DNA from: Rostrohypoxylon terebratum
Lineage: Eukaryota; Ascomycota; Sordariomycetes; Xylariales; Hypoxylaceae
Direction: 5' to 3'
DNA: 64,000 nucleotides
Assembly: GCA_022497145.1 (NCBI GenBank)
Contig: MU385932.1
Coordinates: 62,001 to 126,000, forward strand
Shown here: positions 45,002 through 56,807 of the stretch, one piece after another
Position numbering within the stretch: position 1 is the stretch's first letter
Layout: the number at the start of each line of letters is the position of its first letter
Program-made: the position numbers and the translations under genes
The notes under the pieces: generated by a model
Database searches by the model: none
Told to the model about the DNA's origin: nothing
Seen by the model: only the letters and a program-made list of their open reading frames with translations

Positions 45002-47986
45002 CTAATCGAGCGGCTGCTGTTTGAAGAGCGATTTACCTCTAAGCCACTTCCTATAAGCCTTGTATCTCTTCTTGGGCAAGTCCTCGTCCGTCACCGTCAG
45101 CGGGTTGTCTCCGACCTTCAGCAGGTCGTTATACGAGTCGATATCTTCCTCCGCCCCGCTAGGCGCCAAGCCTTCCGTCTGCCAGCTCCCGTTGAGATAT
45201 TCTTGGTATTCAGAGGAGTCGACGTCGGGGGGCGCGTCGTTTGAGACTACCAGGGGTAGGCTCTGCGGGTGGCTGATATATCGCGTGTAATCCTCCGTTT
45301 CCTGCGCGCTGACGGTGGGGTTGAGCGATTCTTGGACGATGTTCGCGAAGGTTCGTTGTGCGGCCGTGGTTTTCTCCTGTTGTGTCTGCTTCTGCCTATC
45401 GCGATTCTCCGCCGAATCTTTCATGATGCTGTGGGGGATTGTGGGTCCCTTCTCCGGCTGCATGGGCTGAAGCCAGCGTTGTATGGATATACCCCGGACG
45501 CTCGCCTTTTCGGTCATAACAGATTCGGAGTCGTCGTCTGCGGTCGATCTAGTGGATTCTGACGGGTCAACAATAATCACCTCCTTCTTGGCCGTAGGTT
45601 TCTTCTTCTCGTGCGTCTCTCCGTCACCTTCAGTGCGAACGCGGAAGGGACTCAAGTCATATTTGCCTTCCTGAGTCGATTTGAAGGGTATGTACTTGAT
45701 AGTTGAATTCATCTTATAAGGGAACATCTTCGGGAATGAAGATAGTGTCGATGGGCGGTAGTATTCGAGCCAGTAGTCATCGAAGAATGAGACTGGCTTC
45801 GTGCCCATCTCTCCTTTCGGTGGCACAAAAGCGGGAATAGTCCGCTTCTCGAGATAAGCCGGCGTGTACCAGTGGATGTAGTCATGCTTCTCTTTCTGTG
45901 ACCACGTTCTTGGATCCGCGTGATGGAGGTAGTAATCAGTGGAAAGGTCCCACAGCATGGGTTGCCCTTGAGCGAAAATATAATTGCCGAGGAACAGGTT
46001 GTATGCTTCTTGTCTTTGACTATCCATGAATGAGTTGTTGTAATATCGTTTGAAGCTCTCGATCATATCTCGCGAGTGGCTTGTCCACTGGTTGATCTTG
46101 CGATACGTCTCCATGGTATTCACCAGCTGAGACCCACCATATTGAACAGCGATCGTGTCACCGTGATCGTGGTACATATGCGTGAAGAGGTTCACTGCAT
46201 CTGTGTCATAGTCGATGGTAGTTTTCTCAAGAATGCCTAGGGCATGGAGTTGATGTCCAAGAGCTCGCTTTCCAATGACGAACTGGGCAGCGTTTGTACG
46301 ATCCAAGCAATCAATACAGTTTGTTCTTGCAACACCGTTCTGCACTCTGGTCGGAGTTATATCCCCATCTCCGTTGTGGAAAATACCGGTCGTAGTGACG
46401 ACAGTCTCCGCAATGTTCTCAAGTGTACCAATGACGTCCTGGTCCTTGCTCTTCGCAGCGCGACTCATATCCCAAGCTTTGTGGATGATTTTATGGCCTT
46501 CGGGGAGGAATTGATTTAGGTAGTTGATTGCATTCGTGTATTCATCCAACAACTTCGATTCTCGCGGAGTCCGCTCTCTAGCCTTGATGAGATTGAGCGC
46601 ATAGACAGGTGATCCATACCGTTCAAATAGGTTATCAAAATGTAGCGCTGCCGCTGTGTAGAATGGATCGATGAGGTTTAATTCAATTGGCGGCTTTGGA
46701 GTTACGCCCATATTATCCTGTGTCCAGTGGAGAGGGATACTTCCTCGGTGTTGGACGTAAGAGGTATACTGAGGGTTTGCAAACAGCTTCGGGCCAGGAG
46801 AGTGAAAGGAGGTTGTCAAAGCTTCAGCAACTATTTGCTCCGTTTCAACATCATTTGCGACATAACCCAAGTCATTGGCGCCACGTTTCAAGAATCTTGC
46901 ACCGGCAAAGTATCGCGATCGTCGCGCAATTATGGTGATGTGTGCAGTTCTACCATAAATAGATATCGCAGCTTGGTCAATGTAGCCATGTATAATTGGA
47001 CGGCACCAATCGAATGGATCGTGAATAGCCTCTTCGGCGGGTCGCAGAAGGTGACTGTTCCATATAAACATAGAATTGTAATCATCATATGTCGTGCCTG
47101 GCATGCCATCCAATAGAGCAATTCTCTCTCTGGTGATATTGTGCTGTAAGGTCCTAGTGATGTCGTAGGAGTAGCTATAGTAGAATGACCTCGTCAGATC
47201 GAGATTTGTGAGGATGTTTAGAAATCGCTGCTCTTCAACATGACGAGCGTCAGTCTTGTATTTCGCTGGCGTTAGAGGGATAAGTTCAGTGCCGTCAATC
47301 TGGTACACGTAATGGCCTCCGATCATAGCAACTGTGCTCTTCTTAGTAATGAGTAGCATATAGTATGGCCCTGTGAATTTAATGAAGCCTAGAATTCCCC
47401 ATGTTGTACACCTCTGTTTGATACCACCAGTACCTTTGTTCCCATCATCTATGGTGTTCAACAGCGAATTCATCTCCTTCTGGGTGTATATAATTTTGTC
47501 GTCAGTTATGCCCAAGTCGGAATCGTGGGTATTGCGGTCGATCTTCAAGATGCGATAGCGTTTTTCGGTAACGTCACCCCCCACAATGTAATACCGACTT
47601 GCGGTCTCGTACAAAGTAAATTTGTGCATTTTGTATGCCGATCGGATGGGCGCTCTGTCTTCTTCGGGCGGGGTTGGCACTCTAGAAGATATATCGGGAC
47701 TGTTCGTTCTAACGAAAGGTCTAGCTACTGCTGGTTCTTCGTCGTTGTCATCTTCGACCGTAGTTCGTTTTTGCGCCTGTACAGTATGCAACAATGTTTC
47801 GCTACTGGCATTATTCTGTAGCAAGGGAAATGCAGGTTGTAATGTTTTCGCCTCCTGAGATCCATTTTCGGTCGTCTCGTGGTTGGGATGGTTGGGATGG
47901 TTGGTATCGCGAGGAGATTGGCTTGGCGGCTGAGAAGGTTGGCTGTTGCTAGCCTTGATGCTATCTTGATCAATCGCATCAGCCAT
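45002..47986 (-). CDS. FIG4: Polyphosphoinositide phosphatase FIG4 (SAC domain, 994 aa)
   Basis: FIG4 dephosphorylates PI(3,5)P2 and, with Vac14 and the Fab1 kinase, controls its level on vacuole/endosome membranes. This is one long uninterrupted frame. The first 115 residues are disordered (Gln/Pro/Asn-rich). The SAC domain begins MHKFTLYETASRYYIVGGDV and contains KQRCTTWGILGFIKFTGPYYMLL split across 190-212, HYVYQIDGTELIPLTP and FIWNSHLLRP. The catalytic CX5R motif is RTNCIDCLDRTN with Cys557 and Arg563. The FIG4-type C-terminal part follows (GDTIAVQYGGSQLVNTMETY, then the long region after DYWLEYYRPSTLSSFPKMFP), ending in an acidic, Gln-rich tail. Full length, with all catalytic residues present. 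Confidence 0.95.
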   Translation of the reverse strand: MADAIDQDSIKASNSQPSQPPSQSPRDTNHPNHPNHETTENGSQEAKTLQPAFPLLQNNASSETLLHTVQAQKRTTVEDDNDEEPAVARPFVRTNSPDISSRVPTPPEEDRAPIRSAYKMHKFTLYETASRYYIVGGDVTEKRYRILKIDRNTHDSDLGITDDKIIYTQKEMNSLLNTIDDGNKGTGGIKQRCTTWGILGFIKFTGPYYMLLITKKSTVAMIGGHYVYQIDGTELIPLTPAKYKTDARHVEEQRFLNILTNLDLTRSFYYSYSYDITRTLQHNITRERIALLDGMPGTTYDDYNSMFIWNSHLLRPAEEAIHDPFDWCRPIIHGYIDQAAISIYGRTAHITIIARRSRYFAGARFLKRGANDLGYVANDVETEQIVAEALTTSFHSPGPKLFANPQYTSYVQHRGSIPLHWTQDNMGVTPKPPIELNLIDPFYTAAALHFDNLFERYGSPVYALNLIKARERTPRESKLLDEYTNAINYLNQFLPEGHKIIHKAWDMSRAAKSKDQDVIGTLENIAETVVTTTGIFHNGDGDITPTRVQNGVARTNCIDCLDRTNAAQFVIGKRALGHQLHALGILEKTTIDYDTDAVNLFTHMYHDHGDTIAVQYGGSQLVNTMETYRKINQWTSHSRDMIESFKRYYNNSFMDSQRQEAYNLFLGNYIFAQGQPMLWDLSTDYYLHHADPRTWSQKEKHDYIHWYTPAYLEKRTIPAFVPPKGEMGTKPVSFFDDYWLEYYRPSTLSSFPKMFPYKMNSTIKYIPFKSTQEGKYDLSPFRVRTEGDGETHEKKKPTAKKEVIIVDPSESTRSTADDDSESVMTEKASVRGISIQRWLQPMQPEKGPTIPHSIMKDSAENRDRQKQTQQEKTTAAQRTFANIVQESLNPTVSAQETEDYTRYISHPQSLPLVVSNDAPPDVDSSEYQEYLNGSWQTEGLAPSGAEEDIDSYNDLLKVGDNPLTVTDEDLPKKRYKAYRKWLRGKSLFKQQPLD

Positions 47987-50900
47987 TAGAGCAGATTGAG
48001 GAGCTCCAATGAAGCATATTCTCGCAGTACCTATACGGAAGCCCTTGTAAAAGGGCAGGTGAAATGAGAAAGCTCAGACAGCAACTGGAACGAATGGCAA
48101 TTGAAGATTTGGGCCGTTAACAATGAACTGTTACCTAAAACTCAAAACGTCCATTTCAATCAGACTTTCGGCAACTCACGTTGTACAATACCTAGTTAAG
48201 GTTACTAGTAATATTTATCACCTGCATGCACTGCCATGCACTGCGTGGGCCCGCATCACCCTAAGAAGTTTATCGATAGAGGAGAGATAAGCTGATAACA
48301 GTGGAGCTGGTGCGGAGAAACCCATTTATTAAGGTTGTGCTATTACATCATACATAGCACCTTTGATCGAGATATATGTACTCGACTACTTCGTACACGC
48401 ATGTGAAAAAAAGAACAACCTACTTCGTAATACTATGTTAAATTTTTGTATTATGCATCAACTTCATCACAAAGGTGCATTCAACTTTTCAACTTTCAAA
48501 TAACCAACCATTTAAGTCTACTACTTTTTAATGAAGACTACTAGTACCCTTTCAGACAAATCACATGTGGCTTGATAGACAACAATTTTTACTCCCATTT
48601 TTCATAAGCCCCTGAATAGGTGGCATTCGGTTCAAGATACTACCTAAGCACGGCTGGCACGGTATTAGTAGGCATTCAAACCAGTCGCCGGTCTGCATAA
48701 GGTGGGCATATTTCTCCGATGCACTTTATGAAAGCAAGAAATAGGTTCATAAATCTACTTAATAATTATGTTCTGATTGTATTGTATCATATTTAAGCCA
48801 GGTCCAACCGTATACAAGCGCGGGGAGGGCTGGTGCTCTAATCGTGGCCATGTCGGACTGCCGTAAGCTTGTCCGGAGTTTCACAAGCCCATCACTTAAT
48901 CACATTTGAGGCACTTTCGTACACGACATACCTAGAATCCTAGATTGCCCAGACACGGATTGTTAGCAGGTTTCAAGGGTTATCCATCGCACAGGCAATA
49001 GTCTGCGAACACCATTGCACACAGTGGTGTCGAAGGCAAGCACCTCAGCCACGCATGGTGTTATGAAGACATGCTAACTAAGGTCAGACAGAATAGCCCA
49101 AGCACATTCCAAATCTTGATGGCAAAGTCCTACAAATTGTATATACCAAAATCCACTATTAGTGACTCGTATGCGCATGGTCAGCTGAGCGAGGTCTACA
49201 AACATCAAATTGCCAGTAATCATATATCAAATTGGTGAGCTGCAGGATCAGTGATTGATCCTACAGAGATCAAAGCAAGATAACAGCCACGATTCGTTGT
49301 CGCGTGTTAGTTCTAGGCATATTCCTGGCATGGCTAAACATACATTGCCTACCGGAGAAGCCATATCGAGTCCATTGCGGTTTGAGTGTCGGTCGATATT
49401 GAGGTAGGAGTCATAACCTACCTAGGGCCTAGGTACAAAGTAGCGGTCGGGATAAACTACAGTGCCAGTTCCCAATCTGCAACATCCCGTTTTCTATCCG
49501 AGGGAATGACATCCGGTTCGCCCAAGGTTACGGCCAGTAATTTGCACGTCGGAAACCCTTCGCGGGGTAGATTATCCTATATCAGAGACCGCAATTCACG
49601 GGAGATAGCTCGGGAAATCACAATAGCATCGCGATGTCGAATAAAGGTTATAAGGGTGTACGATCAGCCCTGTTACCAAGGCACAGAGCCTCATCTCTCT
49701 GTTCACGGCATGTCAAGTGACATGGGGAATGTATGTCTCAGAAGTTGCTCAACTCGAGAGTGAGATGTCAATGGCCTAGACTCGAATAAGCTACTGCAGC
49801 CGCAATCCGTCATAAGCGGTGAAGGAATGCTTTCGTTATAGAATTCCTTCCGGAAATAGAAGTTCGCATCGGTTATGGGCTGATGGGAATGTGGTGTAAC
49901 AGAATGATGCTAGATGAAGCCGGTGAACGGCGTAAGCTGTAGGTAATCTACGAGCTGCATATTTCCAATATCACCAATCCTAGGACATGATATCTAAGAG
50001 ACAATGCTACAGCTCGAGGGGAGAAGCACTACAGCGGATATTACATGCCTAGGTCCTAGGTCCTAGGTAGGATTCAGAAGTTGCATCAATGAACCGATAC
50101 GGAATTTGGCGGAATTCAACACTGCTCCGAGTGATGAAAAATTCGTAAAATTCGCAACGTGATATTGAAAATGCCACTGGCTCTATCACATAACCCATAA
50201 CCCCTCATCGAGGTAGTATGTCACCACCTTACTAACTTCAATACGGTGTGCCCAACAAAGGGAAGCTGTGTTGATTTTATGCACCGAAATATCCGTCCTT
50301 CCTTCTTCACAACCATTCGTCAATAACTGACCGCTATTTGTCCAGTATTCTAAAACCCGGTTACCTGTCCACATTACACTGCACGCCATGTATCGCAAAG
50401 GCAATTGGACTGCTCCCCAGGATTGAATCTTGGTTAAAATGTTTAACGCACTTCACTACCACCTTGTCAGCTAGCGACATTTAGCGCTCCCGACAGTCTG
50501 GATCGATGTCTCTGATAGGCTACTCGGCCGAGATTAGAGGTGTCTTCATATGACTCCTTGACGTGTCGCTTTGACTCTCGACACAACCGACAACAGTTCT
50601 GAGATAGATGACGCACCATTCTTCACCGCGGATTCAATACTACACTTCCGATCAATGTTGCCCGATCAAAGTTCAGTCCGGTTCCTGTCAATCTTGCGGG
50701 TAGGACCAAAATGGTAACGCTTCATTTGATATCGCGAAATATACTAGCACACAGAAACCAAGACTCCCGTGGGGGTCTACACCACACCAGATCTAGGTAG
50801 CATAGGGATAGATCGACGGCTGAACGTGCCTATGTGTATTTCTTGAGGCGGGGGTTGTTTGACTTTACAACGTTCATAAGCGATATGTAAGGCTATGTCT

Positions 50901-51122
50901 TGATCGAAGTGTGAGAATGTTATTTAAACCCATCGAGCTCGCCCGTTTCCGTACGAGTTTACACAGCCATTGTTAGCTGTATGGCCCTCGTTATTATGGG
51001 CATGCCGTTCTCATATACCCGGTTCCAACCAGCTAGAGTACGAAAGAAGCAGTACAAACATATTGATTATACCCAGTTCCAGATTTCGACCTGTAGAAGG
51101 ATCAGTTACGAGATATCGCGAT
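47987..51122. other. Gene-poor region, 3.1 kb
   Basis: FIG4 promoter followed by AT-rich, unremarkable sequence. A 125-codon GTG-started ORF at 49386-49763 has no recognisable pattern. CCTAGGT-type motifs occur at about 49421 and as a tandem triplet at 50048-50069. No transposon gene, tRNA or rRNA was recognised on either strand. Confidence 0.55.
50048..50069. repeat. Tandem heptamer CCTAGGT x3
   Basis: Three consecutive copies of the CCTAGGT unit that also occurs singly at many other intergenic sites in the window. Confidence 0.85.
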
Positions 51123-51569
51123 ATGGAAGACAAGGTAACGCATTGCCTCCTTTATCAGTGAACGAACTGCTCATGGTGTTGGCAGGCTGAAAAGAGGCAG
51201 ATCCCCGAGAAGCAGGACGGAAGAAGCACAACCCCACCAGCGGATAATGTTCCAACGCCAGGTCAGCAGGCAGCGTCAGCGGATCGGACGTCGGAAGACG
51301 GCAAGCACATACCCTTAAATCGCCCATGGACACACCGCAAACGCACCATCAACGGTACTCTCAAAAGGGAGCACCCGCTAAATGCGAAGTCTGAGAAGAG
51401 CGACGCTCTAGAACGTTGGTCTGCAGAACCAATGTCAGATGGACCTTACCAAAATGTAAAGTCGGTCGTCCGCAAGGCGCAAACGAAGCAACCTAACACC
51501 TCCAACAATCAATTACTGAATCAACCACCGCCCATCAGTGAGACAGCCGCGACATCAGGATCGGCGTAG
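51123..51569 (+). CDS. Hypothetical small basic protein (131 aa, two exons)
   Basis: No family recognised. A 127-codon frame open from 51186 to the TAG at 51567-51569 is preceded by a good acceptor (TTGGCAG). It connects in phase to a GTAACG donor at 51135, giving MEDK|AEKRQIPEKQDG from the ATG at 51123 with a 51-nt intron. The upstream frame stays open to about 50970 without an ATG, so further 5' exons are possible. The protein is hydrophilic and basic: NRPWTHRKRTINGTLKREHP, then SVVRKAQTKQPNTSNNQ, ending AATSGSA. It ends 100 bp from the convergent EMC4 gene. It could be a chance frame. Confidence 0.35.
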
Positions 51570-51669
51570 AGCAGGTTGGGAAAAGGGAATCAAGCGTAGA
51601 ACGCAAAAAGACTAAACGGGTATGGAGAGCATGGTCTCATGTAGGATATATTGAATAATGGATCTAAAT

Positions 51670-52338
51670 CTATAATGCGGTGACTGCAAATTCCACTGGT
51701 TCTCGTTGGGCTTCCCAAGCCAGCCAATCAGATCTGGTAGTCCTATATATCTTATTAGCATATCCCGATTTCGCTTGAGCAACTGAATATACTATATAGA
51801 CTTACGGTAATAAACCCATCGCATTGACCTTCCACACCCCCACAGCTAAAGCCACCATCTGCATGACGACGTAGGCCAACTTCGCTTGTATTATCTTTCC
51901 CTTGTTGCTCTCGCTCTCGAACCTTTCGAATGCATGGTTCGTGGCGATGATGCCCATGATGGGGTTCTTGAAAGCCATGAAAACCATCATTATGCTGAAG
52001 ATCTGTAGAGAGTTGCCTGACATGTACATCATGATAGCTGTCATGGGCAAGTTTTTGACGGGAGCGAGCGCCACTTCCCAAGCCTTCTTCAATTTCAACG
52101 TGTCCATCTCCTCGGGCGTCGGTTGCTTTCGTGGCTGAACTTTGGTCTCTTTCGCTTGTTTCTACACACTTATTAACATCACTTACAACCCACATTTGTT
52201 CTTGTATTGTGTCTATACCTTTGATACCGTCGATGGGTATCCAGGTGGATCGGGTATGCTGCCAACTGAACTTCTGGGCTTACGCGGATTTTGTAGGTCG
52301 GCTACCCATGTAGGGACAGAAAGGCTATCCGATGCCAT
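51670..52338 (-). CDS. EMC4: ER membrane protein complex subunit 4 (182 aa)
   Basis: EMC4 is part of the ER insertase complex that places tail-anchored and multi-pass proteins in the membrane. Exons are 52338-52219, 52161-51806 and 51742-51670; introns are 52162-52218 (GTATAG...TGTAG) and 51743-51805 (GTAAGT...ATATAG). Family sequence is clear: SIPDPPGYPSTVSK, then KKAWEVALAPVKNLPMTAIM and MYMSGNSLQIFSIMMVFMAF, followed by KNPIMGIIATNHAFERFE. The second hydrophobic segment is AYVVMQMVALAVGVWKVNAM. The final exon supplies the typical end LPTTRSDWLAWEAQREPVEF. The length matches the family (about 180). The gene is divergent from AP-1 beta across a 0.9-kb promoter region. Confidence 0.95.
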
Positions 52339-53257
52339 CTCGATTAGCTGAGCCAGTTCTCCTCGGCAATTGGTCTCTTGTTTGTTAAAGATATCGTGTG
52401 TGGTATGTAGTTGTACAAGCTTTTCTCGTGTCGATGGTGATGTTATGACGAAGTTGATGAATGTACAATTCCTGATCCACTCAAACAGCTTTCTGTCATA
52501 TTATTAGGACAAGCAGGCTGGCAGGCAGGACAAGCTGGGCAAGCTGACAAAGCTTCGTTACACTAGCACACCTACTACTATCTACTATGCCAAAAATGGT
52601 TAAGCCGATCCATATGGTCCGTGTCACCCAAAAGTCAAATCCCTGCAAGTCGCAACGGAAGCTGGGAAGGACCAAACTTTCCACCTTCAGGGGTTTCGAA
52701 CATTAATATTTCTTGCCTTAATGGAATTGAACGGAGGGGCCGACAAACTTCCTCCGAATCCCATTGTCTTGTTGACTTTGATGATGTCGCCATACGAGTC
52801 TGTTCGAATTCTTCTTTCTCATCTAGATCGACGGTGAATTGTAATCACCCATACGTTCATTTTACCAAAAACTAGGATCAAGGACCAGCGCGCATCGCGT
52901 TCGATTGCCCCATCCAATACCGCCTTGTTGTCTCCCACCGTCGTCCGCTCGTGAATCCTTGCGATTGGATGGTTGCATTCATAAGTGTGTCTTAAAAGGA
53001 TACAGCAGCTGTACGCTTTTAGTCAATCCAGCCCTTCTATCCCAGAATCCTTAGCATTGGCAATCCCTAGCTCTCTCTCTCTTCGTGAGGGGTAAATGCC
53101 AGCTCAAGTGCTATTCGATTCCTTGCTTACACCCTGTTACCATTGTTGCTAGGCGCTATATCGATCTCGAGCTCTCCTATTCAGCCAACCAGCCGACACA
53201 TCGAAAGCCACAAAAGAGGCAATTCCGACAAAGACAAGCCAACGTTAAACCACCACC
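52339..53257. promoter_or_regulatory. Divergent promoter region of EMC4 and AP-1 beta
   Basis: A 0.9-kb region between two oppositely oriented housekeeping genes. Pyrimidine runs near 53070-53085 and the CACCACCATG start context belong to the adaptin leader. No extra gene. Confidence 0.5.
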
Positions 53258-55940
53258 ATGTCGAGCTCCCAAGGCGGAGGGGACTCGAAGCTGTTCGCTC
53301 GAGTAAGCGCATTATTCTTCCTTTATACATATCACATTTGATGTTCCCATCTATCATGCGGCCCTAACTATCCTCTTGTATCCCAACCTATTTAACAATT
53401 TCATTTCCCATCTTCATTACATACAATCTATCGCGGTCCGCCGAAGCGCCTCCGTCTTGACAATCATCCCTTAAAGGCACACGTTTCGAGCCGTCCTCCA
53501 GCCCAACGTCCCCAACGTCCCCAACGACCCTCGTCCCTTAGGGGTCATCAAAACACACACTATGATCCCACCCACATCTCCTATCGCACATGATGGCCAT
53601 GTTTTTAGCATACATTCCACCGGACTATGGCTTACGACCGAAAACTTTGCAGGGAAAAGTCGCCGAACTACGACTCGAGTTGAACAGCGGCGGAAAGAAG
53701 GATAAGAACTTCACCCAGAAGAAGATTGCACTTAAGAAGATCGTCGCCAACATGACCATGAGCAATAATGAGATGGTGTCTCTATTCCCCGACATAATAG
53801 GGTGCATGCATATCCAGAGTTTGGAAATCAAGAAGATGTACGTTCACATCGCGCCCGAAGCCTATCTTAGGAGGATGCTTATGAGAATTGTGCAGGTGCT
53901 TCTTGTTCCTAGTCAACTACGCGAGGATGCGACCCGAGATTGCCATCAAAGCCATTCCATTCTTACAACATGTAGGTACTGCGACCAACACGACATTGTA
54001 TGTCACAGGTAATTGATGCTTTGAAGGATATGGATGATACGAACCCGCTAGTCCGAGCCCTGGCTCTTCGAACGATGTCCTATGTCCATGTCAAAGAATT
54101 CGTCGAAGCTACGGTTCCCATTGTCAAACACCTACTCCGAGACGCCGATCCTTACGTACGAAAGACAGCCGCTTTCTGTGTCGCGAAACTGTACGATCAT
54201 GACAAATACTTGGTCGAACAATCCGATCTCATAGATAGGCTAAATCAGCTTCTGAGGGACGATAACCCTACAGTCGTCGCGAGCGCACTAGCTGGCCTGA
54301 TGGACATATGGGAACGTAGTGATTCCATCAAACTCACTATCGACTATAGCAATGCCTCCAAGATGGTGGCAATCTTGCCGGACTGTTCCGAGTTTGTAAT
54401 ACCGTACCAAGCTACCATATACACTATCTAACATGGGAATAGGTGGGGTCAGACGTATATCCTTGAAGCCTTGATGTCTTATGTCCCTCAAGAATCCGGG
54501 GAAGCCACCCTGTTAGCCGAACGCATTGCGCCGCGACTATCGCACTCAAACTCGGCCGTCGTATTGACCTGTATCCGAGTTATCTTATACCTGATGAACT
54601 ATATCGCCGACGAGAAACAGGTATCAGCATTATGTCGAAAACTATCTCCGCCATTAGTGACGTTGCTTGCGAAGGGGCCAGAAGTCCAATATCTAGCTCT
54701 TAGGAATGCGCTACTCATACTCCAACGGAGACCCGATGTTCTCCGTAACGATATTCGCGTATTCTTCTGCAAATACAATGACCCGATCTATGTCAAGGTT
54801 ACGAAACTTGAACTGATATTCATGCTTGCGAACGAGAAGAATATCGACGAAGTATTAACCGAACTTAGGGAGTATGCGACGGAAGTCGACGTTCATTTCG
54901 TTCGGAAAGCAGTGCGCGCCATCGGAAAGCTGGCCATTAAGATTGAACCGGCAGCCAGGTCATGCATAAATCTGCTTCTCGAACTCGTAGCCACCAAGGT
55001 CCCATATATCGTTCAAGAGGCCACTGTGGTCATTCGCAATATCTTCCGGAAATACCCCAACCAGTATGAGTCAATTATCGGCACCTTGTGCGAACATTTA
55101 GACTCTTTAGACGAGCCGGAGGCCAAGGCGGCAATGGTGTGGGTCATCGGCCAATATGCGGCGCGAATTGAAAATAGCGATGTCTTACTCGAGGATTTCT
55201 TGTACTCGTTCGCGGATGAGCCCGTAGAAGTACAACTAGCACTTCTTACAGCCACTGTCAAGCTATTCATCCAGCGACCTACCAAGGGCCAGGACCTTGT
55301 GCCCAAAGTGCTCAAGTGGGCCACCGAAGAGACCGATAACCCGGACCTAAGAGACCGTGCGTACATGTACTGGCGACTTCTCAGCACAGACATGAATGTG
55401 GCAAAGCAGATGGTCATGGGTGAGAAGCCCCCCATCACGGCCGAATCCGAGAAGCTCGACTCCCAGACCCTCGAGGAGATGTGTCTCAACGTCGGCACGC
55501 TAGCCACCATCTACCTCAAGCCCGTGCAGACGGTCTTCCGCAGCGCACGGCCCCGCCGACTCCCGGATTCCCCCGCGCTCCAAAAACACGCCCTATCAAC
55601 CTCCGTCAACCTCTCCGCCTTTGAAACGCAAAAGAGCCTCAGCGCGTTCGGCATGGGCGGGCAACCCGTCTCCGTCCCCAACTCCGCGAATCGCGGCCAG
55701 GAAACCAATAGCGGCGGCAGCGGCGGTAACAGCATGGCTAACGCGGTTAACGACGCGGACGCGTACTTCGCGGGCATCGGAAGCCAGCAGATGGCCGCCA
55801 TGGGCATCCACGAGGCGGGCGATAGCTCCTTCGGCGGCGCCGGCACCGAGGCCTCGTACGTCGTCAACCAGTACGCCCCGCAGCAGGTATTCCAGCCCGC
55901 TCAGGGGGTTGGGAGTAACGGGGACCTGCTGCTTCTGTAG
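53258..55940 (+). CDS. AP-1 complex beta-adaptin (728 aa)
   Basis: Large beta subunit of a clathrin adaptor, probably AP-1 (yeast Apl2), acting at trans-Golgi/endosome membranes. Five exons: 53258-53302, 53653-53837, 53896-53971, 54009-54391 and 54443-55940. The first intron is 350 nt, the others 58, 37 and 51 nt. Exon 1 encodes MSSSQGGGDSKLFAR. The trunk then reads GKVAELRLELNSGGKKDK, VANMTMSNNEMVSLFPDIIG, CFLFLVNYARMRPEIAIKAI, DPYVRKTAAFCVAKLYDHDK and PEVQYLALRNALLILQRRPD. Further on come FFCKYNDPIYVKVTKLELIF, EYATEVDVHFVRKAVRAIG and NPDLRDRAYMYWRLLSTD. The alpha-solenoid is complete. The Gly/Ser/Asn-rich hinge ends in GDLLLL, which contains a clathrin-box-like acidic/Leu element, and there is no full appendage domain. 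The length matches fungal AP-1 beta. Assignment to AP-1 rather than AP-2 is by length and tail. Confidence 0.93.
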
Positions 55941-56807
55941 ATTTCCTAAGCGGTTTATATGGTCTCAAATACTTATCGATAGCACATACGAACGTATAAA
56001 TTACCATATGCGAGGGTAGAAGAAACAGTGCGAGAAGAGTGACAAGTGCGATAATGATACGAAACCAATAGTTTAAAAATCTAGCATAAGTCTAGGTAAA
56101 GAGGGCCCGAGGAGGCGAACGGAGCCGTTGTGGAAGTGGAAGATTGCTCAGTCAGTGTACGTAAATAAGCCGATATCCCATGGTATTTCTCAGACTAGAA
56201 TACCTATTACTTGAGGAAAACGGGAAAGATGGAAAGAAAGAAAGAATAGCCCGAGGACATTAATGATACTATCCGTTGTATATCAGGTGCGGCTCCCCCA
56301 GTACTGGTGCCTCTCCACCTCGGTAATCGGAAATCTCGCTCGGCATCAAATCATTGATCATATCATTCACTCTAGCATACCCGGCATATCAGAACCACTC
56401 ATCGATCAGGGCAGGAGTCTCGTTGTAGTGCATTGCATATGCACATCATAAACGATCTCGCATAATCTAAACGGAGAATTCCTCGAATTATCAGGTAAGG
56501 ATTACCTTGCATCTCTTAGCGAGTGATAAGCGACAAGCGAATCAATCATTATAATCTGCAGAAGACAGAAGGCAAAACGTCGCCTTGCGATTTTGCGGTT
56601 CTCAGCTCCCAAGAAATCTCGAATTATAGCCCTTTTCCTTTTTTCCCTCCCTTAGACCTTGGACACCAACAGCTAATTCCCCTCCGAAATCAAATGTCAA
56701 CCATTACCACCCTCCTATTCATGTCTCTCGCCGTATTGTGCTGATATGACTAGTCGTCAGGTATGGCTGTAGGTTTGTTCCAAGTATGCTCTAGGCAGTG
56801 TGGGGTT
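55941..56807. other. Intergenic, convergent 3' ends
   Basis: 3' flanks of AP-1 beta and the Ser/Thr/Pro-rich surface protein. No gene supported. Confidence 0.55.

Noticed and set aside
49386..49763. 125-codon ORF in the gene-poor gap
   Set aside because: Starts with GTG, has no recognisable motif, and shows no splice partners or coding-like composition.
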